Shown: piece after piece, positions 43,777 to 53,615 of the stretch | How the letters are laid out: the number at the start of each line of letters is the position of its first letter | How positions within the stretch are numbered: the first letter of the stretch is position 1 | DNA from: Marinilongibacter aquaticus | Lineage (GTDB): Bacteria > Bacteroidota > Bacteroidia > Cytophagales > Spirosomataceae | DNA: 64,000 nucleotides | Direction: 5' to 3' | Assembly (NCBI RefSeq): GCF_020149935.1 | Contig: NZ_CP083757.1 | Location: 682,001-746,000 of the forward strand | Position numbers and translations under genes: made by a program | The notes under the pieces: generated by a model | What the model saw: the letters and a program-made list of their open reading frames with translations, nothing else | Databases searched by the model: none | Told to the model about the DNA's origin: nothing

Positions 43777-44462
43777 AAGGGAAAAGGATACTCATAATCG
43801 AAGACGATCAAAGGATTGCACAAACCATTAGCAAAGGTTTGAAAGAAAAAGAATTTGAAACCGAAATTGCCTACGATGGAAAAATCGGTTCGAAATATGC
43901 GGTATCTGGCGAATTTGACCTGATCTTGCTCGACCTCAACCTGCCCGAGATGAACGGCTACCAAGTGGCCTCTTTGGTACGCGAAAAAGATCAGGAAACA
44001 CCCATTTTGATGCTGACGGCCTTGGGCGAAACAGAAGATAAAATCGAAGGCTTTGAACGCGGAGCCGACGACTATCTGGTGAAACCCTTTGATTTCCGTG
44101 AGCTTTTGGTACGAATTCAAGCTTTGCTGAAAAGAAGCAAAGTGGCGATGGAAAAGGAAAACCACAAGATTCAAGTGGCCGATCTGATTGTCGATTTTGA
44201 TGCGAAACTGGTGTTTCGTGACGAAAAATCCATCCAATTGACGCCAAAAGAATTTGGACTGCTCGAATTTTTGATAAAAAATCACGACCGCGTGGTGAGC
44301 AAAGCCGAAATTGCCGAAGCCATTTGGGACCAAAACGCCAGCCAAAGCTTGAACGTGATCGAAGTGTACATCAATTTCTTGCGAAAAAAGATAGACAAAG
44401 ATTTCGAACCGAAACTCATTCATACGAAATCGGGCATGGGCTATGTGTTGCGTGCCGAATAG
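43773..44462 (+). CDS. OmpR-family response regulator
   Basis: 229 residues. Receiver domain 1-120: acidic pair Glu10-Asp11-Asp12, phosphoacceptor Asp54 in ILLDLNLPEM and Lys104 in YLVKPFD. Winged-helix output at about 130-229 (LTPKEFGLLEFLIKN, VIEVYINFLRKKID, GYVLRAE). It forms a pair with the histidine kinase 37 bases downstream. Its stop-start overlap with the symporter gene suggests that it controls symporter or secretion functions of the same transcript. Confidence 0.93.
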   Translation: MKGKRILIIEDDQRIAQTISKGLKEKEFETEIAYDGKIGSKYAVSGEFDLILLDLNLPEMNGYQVASLVREKDQETPILMLTALGETEDKIEGFERGADDYLVKPFDFRELLVRIQALLKRSKVAMEKENHKIQVADLIVDFDAKLVFRDEKSIQLTPKEFGLLEFLIKNHDRVVSKAEIAEAIWDQNASQSLNVIEVYINFLRKKIDKDFEPKLIHTKSGMGYVLRAE

Positions 44463-44499
44463 CGTATATTTCGAAAAGCCATAAACCAACAAACGGACT

Positions 44500-45870
44500 G
44501 TGAAAATCAGAACCAAAATAACGATTCAGTTCTCGATAGTCGTAGCCTTTATTTTGGCCGTTTTTTCCATGGCCATTTACTTTATTTCTGAAAATTACCG
44601 CCAACAAGAATTTTATAACAGCCTAAAAGACAAAGCGGTAACTACTGCTCAATTGTTGATTAAAGAGCCGCAAATCGACAAAAAGCTTTTGAAGGTAATC
44701 GATAAAAACACCTTATCGACACTTTACCCTGCCGAAGTTTTGATTTTCAACGATTCGAATCAAGTGGCCTATTCCAATTTCGAGGCCGACACCATTTGGT
44801 ACAGCCCCGATCTGCTGAATCGCATTCGTGTAGACAAGCACGTAGAAACACAGTTCAACGAAAAACAAGTTGTGGGCACCACTTTTCAGGATAGCCTACA
44901 AAACAGTTTTGTGGTGCTGGCCCGAGCCGAGGATATTTACGGGCAAGAAAAACTGGAAAACATAAAAGACACCATGATTGTCGGTTATTTGGGGGCGGTG
45001 TTGCTGACCATTCTCTTGGGGATTTTCTTTTCGGGTCAATCGCTCAAACCAATTTCCGAAATCAACGACGAGATCAGCCGAATCACCGCATCCGACCTGC
45101 GAAGAAAACTGGATACAGGGAATGGAAAAGATGAAATTGCCACCTTGGCCGTGAATTTCAACGACATGCTTTCGCGGTTGAACCAGTCATTCGAATTGCA
45201 AAAAAGCTTCGTTTCGAACGCCTCACACGAATTGCGAACGCCCCTAGCCGCGATTAAATCTGAAATCCAGGTGGCTTTGCAGAAAGAGCGTACGCCAATT
45301 GAATACAAAGAAACTTTAGAAACATTACTTTCTGACAATCAACGCATTATAAAGCTCACCAACAGTTTGCTGCAATTGGCCAAATCGGAAAACAACGAAG
45401 AAGATGTTTTGAGCACAGAACTGCGTATCGACGAAATCTTATTCAAAGTGCAAGACGAAATGCAGCACGCCCATCGGCAGTATCAAATCATGATCGACTT
45501 TGAGGAAATTCCGGAAGATATTGCTTGGGTTACAGTTCGTGGAAAAGATACACTGCTGAAAACCGTGTTCAGTAATTTGATCGACAATGCCTGCAAATAT
45601 TCCGCCAATCAGCTGGCCGAAGTGCGTATACATTTCGATGCCCAAAACTGCTACGTTCGCGTAAAAGATTCGGGCATCGGTATTCCCGATGAAGAACTGG
45701 ATCATGTTTTCGAACCGTTTTACCGGACAAACAATGCCAAGAGTTACAACGGATCGGGCATTGGTCTTTCGATAACCAAACGGATTGTGAAAATGCTGAA
45801 AGGAAAAATTTTAGTCAAAAGCAAGGTGGGCGAAGGCAGTGAATTTACTGTAGAATTGCCGCATCTTTAA
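44500..45870 (+). CDS. Membrane histidine kinase
   Basis: 456 residues from a GTG at 44500; no ATG is available at the right place. Two helices (about 8-30 and 158-178) enclose a periplasmic sensor of about 125 residues without a recognised fold. HAMP linker about 179-232, then HisKA with His243 in [12 protein letters not shown], and an HATPase domain with [10 protein letters not shown] (N box), [11 protein letters not shown] (G1) and [11 protein letters not shown] (G2). It phosphorylates the preceding regulator. Its stop codon overlaps the convergent queG stop. Confidence 0.93.
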   Translation: MKIRTKITIQFSIVVAFILAVFSMAIYFISENYRQQEFYNSLKDKAVTTAQLLIKEPQIDKKLLKVIDKNTLSTLYPAEVLIFNDSNQVAYSNFEADTIWYSPDLLNRIRVDKHVETQFNEKQVVGTTFQDSLQNSFVVLARAEDIYGQEKLENIKDTMIVGYLGAVLLTILLGIFFSGQSLKPISEINDEISRITASDLRRKLDTGNGKDEIATLAVNFNDMLSRLNQSFELQKSFVSNASHELRTPLAAIKSEIQVALQKERTPIEYKETLETLLSDNQRIIKLTNSLLQLAKSENNEEDVLSTELRIDEILFKVQDEMQHAHRQYQIMIDFEEIPEDIAWVTVRGKDTLLKTVFSNLIDNACKYSANQLAEVRIHFDAQNCYVRVKDSGIGIPDEELDHVFEPFYRTNNAKSYNGSGIGLSITKRIVKMLKGKILVKSKVGEGSEFTVELPHL

Positions 45871-46817
45871 GGCCTATCCTCTTCATCCTGTTCAATTTTA
45901 CAAAAACCGACATTCCGTTTCAAACCTTCCAATTTTGATCTTTTTACGGGCGATCGGCGAAAGAGTTCTCGAAATACTTCCTCTGTAATTTCTTCCCAAT
46001 CGCTGTTTTGCATGCCTTCAAGGGCTTCTGACAATTGAAATTCGGGTGTTTTGTGCGGCTTCGAAAAACGATTCCATGGGCAAACATCCTGACAAATATC
46101 GCAACCGAAAATCCAATTTTCCATTTTGCCCTTGGCCTCTTCGGGAATAGCCTCCTTCAGTTCGATCGTGTAATATGAAATGCATTTGCTGCCATCGACC
46201 ACGTAAGGCTCAATTATGGCATCGGTTGGGCAAGCATCGAGACAAGCCGTACAGGTACCGCAATAATCCTTTATCGGCCCATCAGGCTCCAATTCCAGAT
46301 CGCAAATGATCTCACCGATAAAGAAAAAGCTGCCCCCCGATTTGTTTATCAAATTGCTGTGTTTCCCTACCCATCCCAAACCGCCTTTCTTGGCCCAGAC
46401 TTTATCCATCACCGGAGCCGAATCGACAAATACACGACCGTCGATTTCGCCTATCTCGCTTTGCATAAATTCAAAAAGACTTTTCAGCTTATCTTTCAGC
46501 ACAAAATGGTAATCTTTTCCGTAAGCGTATTTCGATATCTTGTAATCTTCCGCTCCTTCCGCTCGCCTTTTTTCGGGATAATAATTGAGCATCACCGAAA
46601 TCACCGACTTTGCCCCGGGCACCAATTTTCGTGGATCGAGCCTTTTGTCGAAATGATTCGCCATATAGGCCATTTGGCCCTGATGGTTTCGCTGCAACCA
46701 AGTTTCGAGTCTTGGAGCTTCTTCATCCAAGAAGTCGGCTTTGGACACCCCGCAGAAATCAAAACCCAAAGCTTTGGCCTGGGCTTTTATTTTTGCGGTA
46801 TTTTCAGAGATTTTCAT
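45867..46817 (-). CDS. queG: Epoxyqueuosine reductase
   Basis: 316 residues from ATG 46817. It performs the last step of queuosine synthesis in tRNA, reducing epoxyqueuosine with a cobalamin cofactor. The N-terminal region has [16 protein letters not shown] and the Asp in [11 protein letters not shown]. Two 4Fe-4S motifs lie in [16 protein letters not shown] and [11 protein letters not shown]. The length is shorter than the E. coli protein because the C-terminal HEAT repeats are absent. It converges on the histidine kinase with four bases shared. Confidence 0.93.
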   Translation of the reverse strand: MKISENTAKIKAQAKALGFDFCGVSKADFLDEEAPRLETWLQRNHQGQMAYMANHFDKRLDPRKLVPGAKSVISVMLNYYPEKRRAEGAEDYKISKYAYGKDYHFVLKDKLKSLFEFMQSEIGEIDGRVFVDSAPVMDKVWAKKGGLGWVGKHSNLINKSGGSFFFIGEIICDLELEPDGPIKDYCGTCTACLDACPTDAIIEPYVVDGSKCISYYTIELKEAIPEEAKGKMENWIFGCDICQDVCPWNRFSKPHKTPEFQLSEALEGMQNSDWEEITEEVFRELFRRSPVKRSKLEGLKRNVGFCKIEQDEEDRP

Positions 46818-46974
46818 GTTTTTATTCCAAAGCTTGGGGAACAAAATTACAGGAATCTTTGTCGAATTGAGCGATACGTGGCAAAGGTTCTGAAAAGTTT
46901 CTGACAAAATGACAGCCCCAAACCAACTGGTTTAATCTTTGCTCCTATCCCTATGATTAAAATCTGGAAGAAAT

Positions 46975-47514
46975 ATGTCAAAAAAGAACAACATAGAAGA
47001 AAATCAGGAAGAGTTGGCAGAAGAACGCAACGAATCGACAGTTGCCGAGACTGAAGAGCAGACATTGACTGAAGAAGAAAGGTTGTCTCAGGAACTGGCT
47101 GAGCAAAAAGATAAATTCATTCGTCTTTATTCTGAATTTGAGAATTTCAGGAGAAGAACGGCCAAAGAGCGTGTGGAATTGGTGATGAATGCTTCGGAAG
47201 GCTTAATCAAAGAATTGCTGCCCGTAGTGGATGATTTTGAGCGTGCTCAGGCTTCATTCGACAATGCGAAAGACATCGCGGCCATAAAAGAGGGTGTGGA
47301 ATTGGTGTACGGAAAACTGAAACGCACATTGGAAAGCAAAGGCCTGAAAGCCATGGAATCCAAAACGCACGATTTCGATGCCGAATTGCACGAATGCATT
47401 ACACAATTTGATGGTGGCGAAGAGCAGAAGGGAAAAGTAATTGACGAAGTCGAAAAGGGCTACTATTTGAATGACAAAGTGATCCGTCACGCCAAAGTGG
47501 TTGTGGGAGCATAA
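46975..47514 (+). CDS. grpE: Nucleotide exchange factor GrpE
   Basis: 179 residues. An acidic, disordered N-terminus (about 1-45) is followed by a long coiled coil (ERLSQELAEQKDKFIRLYSE) and a C-terminal beta domain with HDFDAELHECITQ and KGYYLNDKVIRHAKVVVG, the GrpE closing signature. It releases ADP from DnaK. dnaJ follows after 61 bases, giving the usual grpE-dnaJ pair; dnaK is not in the window. No CIRCE-like element was seen upstream. Confidence 0.96.
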   Translation: MSKKNNIEENQEELAEERNESTVAETEEQTLTEEERLSQELAEQKDKFIRLYSEFENFRRRTAKERVELVMNASEGLIKELLPVVDDFERAQASFDNAKDIAAIKEGVELVYGKLKRTLESKGLKAMESKTHDFDAELHECITQFDGGEEQKGKVIDEVEKGYYLNDKVIRHAKVVVGA

Positions 47515-47575
47515 AATTGGAATAGACAGCGAGGCCGTGCTTTAGGGTTCTTCCTGTCTTAAAATATGAACAAGC

Positions 47576-48733
47576 ATGTCGAACAAAAGAGATTATTATG
47601 AGGTGCTGGGGGTTTCGAAGGATGCCAGTGCGGAAGAGCTGAAAAAAGCCTACCGCAAGTTGGCAATCAAGTTCCACCCAGACAAAAACCCAGACGATAA
47701 AGACGCCGAAGCGAAATTCAAAGAAATTGCCGAAGCTTATTCCGTACTCTCCGATCCACAGAAAAAGGCTCGTTACGACCAATTCGGGCACGCCGGTATG
47801 GGCGGAGCCGCTGGCGGTGGAGCCGGTGGGTTTAGCATGGACGACATCTTTAGCCAATTCGGTGATATTTTTGGTGACGAAAGTCCGTTCAGCAGTTTCT
47901 TCGGCGGCAGCCGAGGTGGCGGCGGCGGGCGTCGCGGAGTTCGCAAAGGTTCCGACTTACGCATCAAGCTGAAGCTCACTTTGACCGATATATCCAAAGG
48001 GGTAGAAAAGAAAATCAAAGTAAAACGCTACACAGCCTGCCAAACCTGTAACGGCAATGGAGCCAAAAACGGTACGGCACTGGATACTTGCCAAACCTGT
48101 AAAGGGCAAGGCCAAGTGCGTCGTGTGCAACAAACCATGCTCGGACAAATGGTGACCACAAGCACCTGTCCTACCTGTAATGGCGAAGGCAAAATTGTAT
48201 CTGAACGTTGCGAAGTTTGCTTTGGCGAGGGCCGTCAGCTGACAGAAGATCAAATCTCGATCAAAATTCCGGCCGGCGTAACCGAAGGCATGCAATTGAG
48301 TATGAGCGGAAAAGGCAATGTGCCCGTACGCGGTGGCGTTCCGGGCGACTTACTCATCGTGATTGAAGAGGAAGAACACCCTGAATTGAAAAGAGACGGC
48401 CAAAACGTGATCTACGACCTACCTGTGAACTTTGTGGATGCCGTATTGGGTACAGATTACGAAATCCCCACGGTGGACGGCAAGGTGAAAATCAAACTGA
48501 AATCGGGTACCCAGGGCGGTGAAATTTTGCGATTGCGTGGAAAAGGACTGCCAAATATCAACGGATACGGTACGGGAGACCAACTGGTACACGTGAATAT
48601 ATACACGCCCACTTCCGTCAGCTCGGATGAAAAACGAGCTTTGGAGCAAATGCGGAACTCACCGAATTTCCAGCCGCAGAGCAATTCCAAAGGGCGATCG
48701 ATTTTCGATAAAATGAAAGATTTCTTTAACTAA
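47576..48733 (+). CDS. dnaJ: Chaperone DnaJ
   Basis: 385 residues, full length. J domain 1-70 with HPD at 34-36, then a Gly/Phe-rich segment ([19 protein letters not shown] and a GGGGG run). Four zinc-finger motifs CxxCxGx[25 protein letters not shown] and CEVCFGEG. The C-terminal substrate-binding domains follow ([17 protein letters not shown]). It delivers unfolded proteins to DnaK and stimulates its ATPase. It ends at a strong terminator. Confidence 0.97.
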   Translation: MSNKRDYYEVLGVSKDASAEELKKAYRKLAIKFHPDKNPDDKDAEAKFKEIAEAYSVLSDPQKKARYDQFGHAGMGGAAGGGAGGFSMDDIFSQFGDIFGDESPFSSFFGGSRGGGGGRRGVRKGSDLRIKLKLTLTDISKGVEKKIKVKRYTACQTCNGNGAKNGTALDTCQTCKGQGQVRRVQQTMLGQMVTTSTCPTCNGEGKIVSERCEVCFGEGRQLTEDQISIKIPAGVTEGMQLSMSGKGNVPVRGGVPGDLLIVIEEEEHPELKRDGQNVIYDLPVNFVDAVLGTDYEIPTVDGKVKIKLKSGTQGGEILRLRGKGLPNINGYGTGDQLVHVNIYTPTSVSSDEKRALEQMRNSPNFQPQSNSKGRSIFDKMKDFFN

Positions 48734-48772
48734 TCGAATCATCGACCAAAAAAGAAAGCGAATCCTAAATAT

Positions 48773-48798
48773 AAGCCGCCCTGCAAGCAGGGCGGCTT
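48773..48798 (+). terminator. Rho-independent terminator of the grpE-dnaJ operon
   Basis: Nearly uninterrupted stem AAGCCGCCCTGC / GCAGGGCGGCTT followed by a T-run (TTTTT), 40 bases after the dnaJ stop. Confidence 0.92.
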
Positions 48799-48928
48799 TT
48801 TTTGTGTTTAAGAAAATTAGAAAAATGTTCCACCCATTGGAAATACATTCTTCATATAATATTTAATATATTGGTTAAATAAGATTAAGAACCGTTTGTA
48901 ACCAGCCTCTTAAAATCCTCTACCCAAA

Positions 48929-49504
48929 ATGACCCCATTCAAATCATTTTTCTGTGGATTGGCTCCTGTTTCCGATAGCAGTTGGGACAGGTTCGAAGCT
49001 TTGTTTCGTCCTCAGAGCTTGAAAAAAGGTGAATATTTTATTTCCGAAGGTCAAATGGCTCACAAAGTTGCGTTCCTGAACAAGGGCATTTTGCGGGCCT
49101 TTTACCGGCACAGCAACGGTACCGAATACAACAAGCACTTTTTCTTAAACCCTTGCTTTATTGGGGCTTATACTTCACTGATTACCGGAACTGTCAACCA
49201 AATCAACCAAGAGGCTTTGAGCGATTGCGAAATCCTGGTGGCCCAATATACTGAAATCGAAGCCCTTTATGCCCTTTGCCCCGATCTGGAACGGGCCGCC
49301 CGTCGATTGGTCGAGCTGTTTTTCATTCAAAAAGAACAAAGAGAAATCGAGTTGGTCTTGCTCGATGCCAACGAACGCTACCGTATTTTCCAAAGTAATT
49401 TTCCGCAGCTCGAACAGCTAATCCCGCAATACCATATCGCTTCATACTTGGGCATTACGCCTACGCAATTGAGCCGAATCAGGAAAAAAGCCGCAAAAAA
49501 ATAA
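48929..49504 (+). CDS. Crp/Fnr family transcriptional regulator
   Basis: 191 residues. Beta-roll sensor domain (SLKKGEYFISEGQMAHKVAF) and a C-terminal helix-turn-helix ending YHIASYLGITPTQLSRIRKK, closely similar to the regulator at 7275-7814. The cAMP-binding residues of CRP are not conserved, so the ligand is unknown. It is followed 76 bases later by the darcynin-like and SDR genes, which it may regulate. Confidence 0.88.
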   Translation: MTPFKSFFCGLAPVSDSSWDRFEALFRPQSLKKGEYFISEGQMAHKVAFLNKGILRAFYRHSNGTEYNKHFFLNPCFIGAYTSLITGTVNQINQEALSDCEILVAQYTEIEALYALCPDLERAARRLVELFFIQKEQREIELVLLDANERYRIFQSNFPQLEQLIPQYHIASYLGITPTQLSRIRKKAAKK

Positions 49505-49580
49505 TTCCTTTACCTATGTAAATGGAATTGCCCACGACTCTACCCAATTTGCCTGCGGATACCAATAATACAAAAGGAAA

Positions 49581-49934
49581 ATGAAGGAGAAACATACATT
49601 TACCGTGGTGCTGTTGATGCAGGCTAGCCCGAAATGGCTCTCGCTCAGCCGGGAAAACCGTGCAGAATTTACCGCGAACGAAATCAAACCCATTTTTGAT
49701 AAACTCGCTCAAACCGTGCATGTTCGACTTTTCGACAGCGAGTATTTCAATGCCCAATACTCTGATTTTATGTTGATTGAAACGGACAATCTCGAGCATT
49801 ACCAAGAACTGATTGAACGCCTACGCGACACCAAAATTTATGCCGAACCTTATTTCGAAATCAAGGAAATCATTGTTGGCCAAGAAAACCGTTTCGCCGA
49901 TTTCGACACCCAATTTAAAATGGAAAAATCATGA
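49581..49934 (+). CDS. Darcynin-like small protein
   Basis: 117 residues without signal or membrane segment. The opening FTVVLLMQASPKWLSLSREN and the alternating alpha/beta pattern resemble darcynin family proteins, small ferredoxin-like folds of unknown function. Its stop overlaps the SDR start by four bases (ATGA). The tight coupling suggests a shared role with the dehydrogenase. Confidence 0.65.
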   Translation: MKEKHTFTVVLLMQASPKWLSLSRENRAEFTANEIKPIFDKLAQTVHVRLFDSEYFNAQYSDFMLIETDNLEHYQELIERLRDTKIYAEPYFEIKEIIVGQENRFADFDTQFKMEKS

Positions 49935-50668
49935 AACTGCAAGGAAATACCATTCTCATTACCGGCGGCTCTTCGGGTATCGGACTGGCTTTGGCCAAAC
50001 AATTTTTGCAGCTGGGAAACAGCGTCATTCTCACAGGACGGAATGCCAAAAAGCTGGAAGCCATCCAGAAGCAATATCCTGCAATGCATTGTTTAATCTG
50101 CGAGCTTACAGAAGAAGAATCGCTTAAAAAGCTTGTAAACCGGATAGAGGCGGATTTTCAAGACCTCAACATTTTGATCAACAATGCCGGGGTGCAATAC
50201 AATTATTTGTTTTCCGAATTGCCCTATTCTTCTCCTAAAATTGATCAAGAAATTGAGACAAACCTCAATGCTCCAATCAAATTGACGCATATGCTTTTGC
50301 CCTTGTTGCAGAAGAAAAATGAAGCGGCGATAGTCAACGTGAGCAGCGGTTTGTACATCACGCCTAAACAGTCGGCTTCGGTGTATTGTGCCACAAAAGC
50401 CGCTCTGCACAGCTTCAGTCAAAGTCTTCGTTTTCAACTAAAAAACACAGCTATACGCGTTTTCGAGCTCATTCCCGAATTGGTGGATACGCCCATGACA
50501 GCGGGGCGAGGAAAAGCCAAAATGAGTGCCGACACCCTGACCGAGCATTTTCTCAAAGCCTTTGAAAAGAACCGATTCGAAATCTATATTGGCAAAACGA
50601 AGCTACTCAAACTTATCCATCGCCTTTCTCCGCAATGGGCTCAAAAAATTATGATTAACCAAAAATAG
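49931..50668 (+). CDS. Short-chain dehydrogenase/reductase (DltE-like)
   Basis: 245 residues. TGGSSGIGLALAKQF near the N-terminus, NNAGVQYNY, catalytic Ser in NVSSGLY and YCATKAALH with Tyr and Lys. The order resembles the DltE-type SDR subgroup. The substrate is unknown. It is the last gene of the Crp/Fnr - darcynin - SDR cluster and converges on the hexosaminidase gene, with 13 bases between the stops. Confidence 0.9.
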   Translation: MKLQGNTILITGGSSGIGLALAKQFLQLGNSVILTGRNAKKLEAIQKQYPAMHCLICELTEEESLKKLVNRIEADFQDLNILINNAGVQYNYLFSELPYSSPKIDQEIETNLNAPIKLTHMLLPLLQKKNEAAIVNVSSGLYITPKQSASVYCATKAALHSFSQSLRFQLKNTAIRVFELIPELVDTPMTAGRGKAKMSADTLTEHFLKAFEKNRFEIYIGKTKLLKLIHRLSPQWAQKIMINQK

Positions 50669-50681
50669 GGCTTTCGATCGG

Positions 50682-53360
50682 CTACTTCACAATGATTTCA
50701 TCGGAGAAAAGCATGCTTTCATAAGTCGATCCGGCAGGGTGCCATTCGGGTAAATGTCCATAATTTTTGGCCACAACACGCATGTAGCGGGCCTTTACGC
50801 CTTTCAAGTCGGCTTTGTAAAGTTCTTTCAGGGCTCCCGGCACTTCAGGAGCCGTTTTCCCTTTTATTTCGGTGAACAATTTATAAGCCTCCGTTTCTTT
50901 GTCTTTCAGAAATATCTGCACAGTCGGCGGAAAAATAACCCAAGATAAAGTGTTTTGATAGAATCCCATAGAAAACCTATTCAAGGACTGTATAGACTTA
51001 AAATCCAATTCAATGTCGATATCGTCGCCACCGTATCCCTGCCAGAAACCACTTTTGATATTGCTCTCAGCACCTACGCGGCCATCGATCAAACCCGTTT
51101 TTCCGCCTCCGTCATAAGCGGGCAAATAGGTACTGTAAGCCGTATTCAGTTTGTATAATTTTCCGATGGCTTTATGCTGAATCAAGTCTTCTTGCTTCAT
51201 CGGGAAGTCTCGATCTTCGGCTATCGATTTAGCCAAAATCTTCGTGTCTTCCTGAATATAAAAAGGCTGAGTATACAGGTGCGAATCCGTATTTACAGTG
51301 TCCGCATTTAGTGAATAATACACAGGAAAATCATTAAAAATCGAACGAATAACGATTTTTCGGCCACGGGAATCGACCTCATCTGTTGGAATAATGTTCA
51401 CCTCTCCTTCTATTTCAGCATAGCTTTTCAGCAGTTTTTCGAACTTCTGCTCATTCTCATCCAACCAATAATTTCGGTTCTCTTTCCGCCACAAATTCGC
51501 ATAGTTTTGTTCAAACTTTTTCAATTCATTTTTCAGATTAGCCAAATCTTGTTTTATCTGTGCTTTCGATTTCGCTCCAGGCAATTGATCGATAAAAGCC
51601 TTTAAATCAATTCTGAACAAATTTTTCTTCACTATGTATTTCGCTTGCTCAATGGCGAAATCGAGATAATCCAAACTTAAGGCATGAGCTTGTACTTCAC
51701 TTTTCGCTTGTTTCAGCCTTTCGCTCATACGCTCCAAATCTTGCAAAATACTCTCGTTCTTTTCTTTCTCTCCCTTCTGCACATAATCGTGATAGAGAGG
51801 GAAAATCGGTTCTAGAAAACGGTAATTTCTTAGGGCATCGCGTAAATTTCCGCTGTGCAAATTGGCGAAATCCAGCATCAATTTCGTCGCACTTGATTGT
51901 CCCGCTCTCAAACCAAAAAACTGCTTGTCAAAAGCCAGATTAAAGCGGGCTAGACGCGTGTGCAACACGTGATCCGACTCTTCTTTATCCAATGCAGGCG
52001 GAGCATTCCAACAATTTTCAGCTCCCCAAATGAAACCGTACCAGTTGTTATTGAAGAAATTCAAACCGTCGTCGTCCCAACTGGTGTTCAGTACACCCTG
52101 AGCACCCAATTTGTGCCCATCGCGAATGAAATTGTAGATGTTCTTTTGCGAAACCTGCAAATTGGGGTACACACTCGACCAACAACTTACACCCGGAGCA
52201 ACCCAAACTTGCAGTCCCTCATCGACCAAAGGAGCCACATACGAATCGAAATTATCGGCCGCCTGATACGCCCAGGCTATCACTGTAATGTCTTTGGGCA
52301 ATTGCGGAATTATTTTCGGATGGGAAACGGCAATATCTCCCCACATCAGAATTTTCTTCTTGTACTTTTTCAAGATACCATCCAATCGGTTGATGTGATA
52401 AGCGTATACCCCTTCCAATCCTATGCTATCCACCATGGCCTTCGATTTGCCCTCACCCAAACCAAAGGTTTCGTCGCAGTTGATATTGAAAAATTCGCCG
52501 GCATACTGTGGCACCATTTCAGCATATACATCACCGAGAAAATCGTAGGTTTCGGGTACAGCAGGAGATATAATATCCTTATTTTCAGCAAGGTGCTGAT
52601 ATGCGGGTATTTTTAAAGTCCTTCCCATATGGCCAAAGGATTGATAATTGCCAATCAAAGTCACAAAATGAGCTTTGGCGAAATCGGCCAATTCTTGAAG
52701 ATCTTCTGTCGAAATTCCATCTTCGGGAGCGATACCCGGATGCTTTTTCAACTTGAAAACTTGTTCGGTATACAGTGTGAAATAGTTAAGTTTAAAAGAG
52801 GACAAAAGCTCGATTTCCTTTTTCAGCGTTTCCAATGTGGGAATCGGTCCCCTACTGATGTCGTCTTGCCAAGCCCGAATCGCGATATCGGGTTTATCGA
52901 AGATTTTCAGGCCCGGTAAAACCTTCTCGCTACGCCCAGCCCGAAACAGCTGCTTTAAAGTCTGTACCCCGTAATAAATGCCCGCTTCGGTTTCCGCCAT
53001 TACGGACACCGTATCTTTGGAAACCTGCAACAGATAAGCCTCTTCGTTTTCGGCCACCTTCGCCGATAAATTGAAAAGCCGAGTGCAGGCTTGCAAGTAA
53101 GGCTCTCGGCCCACCTTTTTAAGCAAAACCACCTGCGAAGCCCGTCCATTTATCGGTATACGCATTTCTTCCAAAGCCCGAACCAATTGCTCATCCTGAT
53201 GCTGTTCAAGATTTATACCTTCTATTCGGAAGCCCTTACCAAATGCAAATTCCTCGGAAATGTGCTCCAAATGCTTGGGTTCGGGAATGAGCGTTTGTGA
53301 GCATACGTACAATGGGCTAAGAAAAAGCAAAAAAACGTACCGAAAGAGAGAAACTTTCAT
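50682..53360 (-). CDS. Glycoside hydrolase family 20 beta-N-acetylhexosaminidase
   Basis: 892 residues, signal peptide 1-21 (ends VCSQ). An N-terminal alpha/beta GH20b-like domain (25-155) is followed by the catalytic barrel (about 160-500). RAWQDDISRGPIPT opens the barrel, and the Asp296-Glu297 pair in NINCDETFG is the catalytic dyad; Asp assists the acetamido group. A long helical segment (about 520-680) and a C-terminal beta region with a discoidin-like sandwich (FWQGYGGDDIDIELDFKS) complete it. It removes terminal GlcNAc or GalNAc. It is monocistronic. Confidence 0.9.
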   Translation of the reverse strand: MKVSLFRYVFLLFLSPLYVCSQTLIPEPKHLEHISEEFAFGKGFRIEGINLEQHQDEQLVRALEEMRIPINGRASQVVLLKKVGREPYLQACTRLFNLSAKVAENEEAYLLQVSKDTVSVMAETEAGIYYGVQTLKQLFRAGRSEKVLPGLKIFDKPDIAIRAWQDDISRGPIPTLETLKKEIELLSSFKLNYFTLYTEQVFKLKKHPGIAPEDGISTEDLQELADFAKAHFVTLIGNYQSFGHMGRTLKIPAYQHLAENKDIISPAVPETYDFLGDVYAEMVPQYAGEFFNINCDETFGLGEGKSKAMVDSIGLEGVYAYHINRLDGILKKYKKKILMWGDIAVSHPKIIPQLPKDITVIAWAYQAADNFDSYVAPLVDEGLQVWVAPGVSCWSSVYPNLQVSQKNIYNFIRDGHKLGAQGVLNTSWDDDGLNFFNNNWYGFIWGAENCWNAPPALDKEESDHVLHTRLARFNLAFDKQFFGLRAGQSSATKLMLDFANLHSGNLRDALRNYRFLEPIFPLYHDYVQKGEKEKNESILQDLERMSERLKQAKSEVQAHALSLDYLDFAIEQAKYIVKKNLFRIDLKAFIDQLPGAKSKAQIKQDLANLKNELKKFEQNYANLWRKENRNYWLDENEQKFEKLLKSYAEIEGEVNIIPTDEVDSRGRKIVIRSIFNDFPVYYSLNADTVNTDSHLYTQPFYIQEDTKILAKSIAEDRDFPMKQEDLIQHKAIGKLYKLNTAYSTYLPAYDGGGKTGLIDGRVGAESNIKSGFWQGYGGDDIDIELDFKSIQSLNRFSMGFYQNTLSWVIFPPTVQIFLKDKETEAYKLFTEIKGKTAPEVPGALKELYKADLKGVKARYMRVVAKNYGHLPEWHPAGSTYESMLFSDEIIVK

Positions 53361-53582
53361 GGCGGGTTAATTGAATTATTTGAAAAGGTAAAGGCCAAAA
53401 TTTATTGGCCAACTGTGCGAAAATAGAGAAAGCGAACACCATTTCCCATTCGAGATGAGCAATTATTCAAATTTTTTAGAAAATAAATTATAGGCGGACA
53501 TACACCCAAGCTTGTTGCAGAAATGCCACAGATTACAGCTCATGAAAGAGGAAAAAGTTTGAAAAAAAACATTAAAATTTAC

Positions 53583-53611
53583 CTACCTATTAGTAGGTAG
53601 TTTTATATTTG
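53583..53611 (+). promoter_or_regulatory. Palindromic operator next to the -7 element of the TetR gene
   Basis: Perfect inverted repeat CTACCTA-N4-TAGGTAG at 53583-53600, immediately followed by TATATTTG (exact TAnnTTTG) at 53604-53611. The ATG at 53616 lies only four bases beyond, so the mRNA would be nearly leaderless. A TetR dimer on this site would cover the -33 to -7 spacer, the usual autorepression layout. No good -33 TTTG is seen. Confidence 0.7.
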
Positions 53612-53615
53612 CAGC

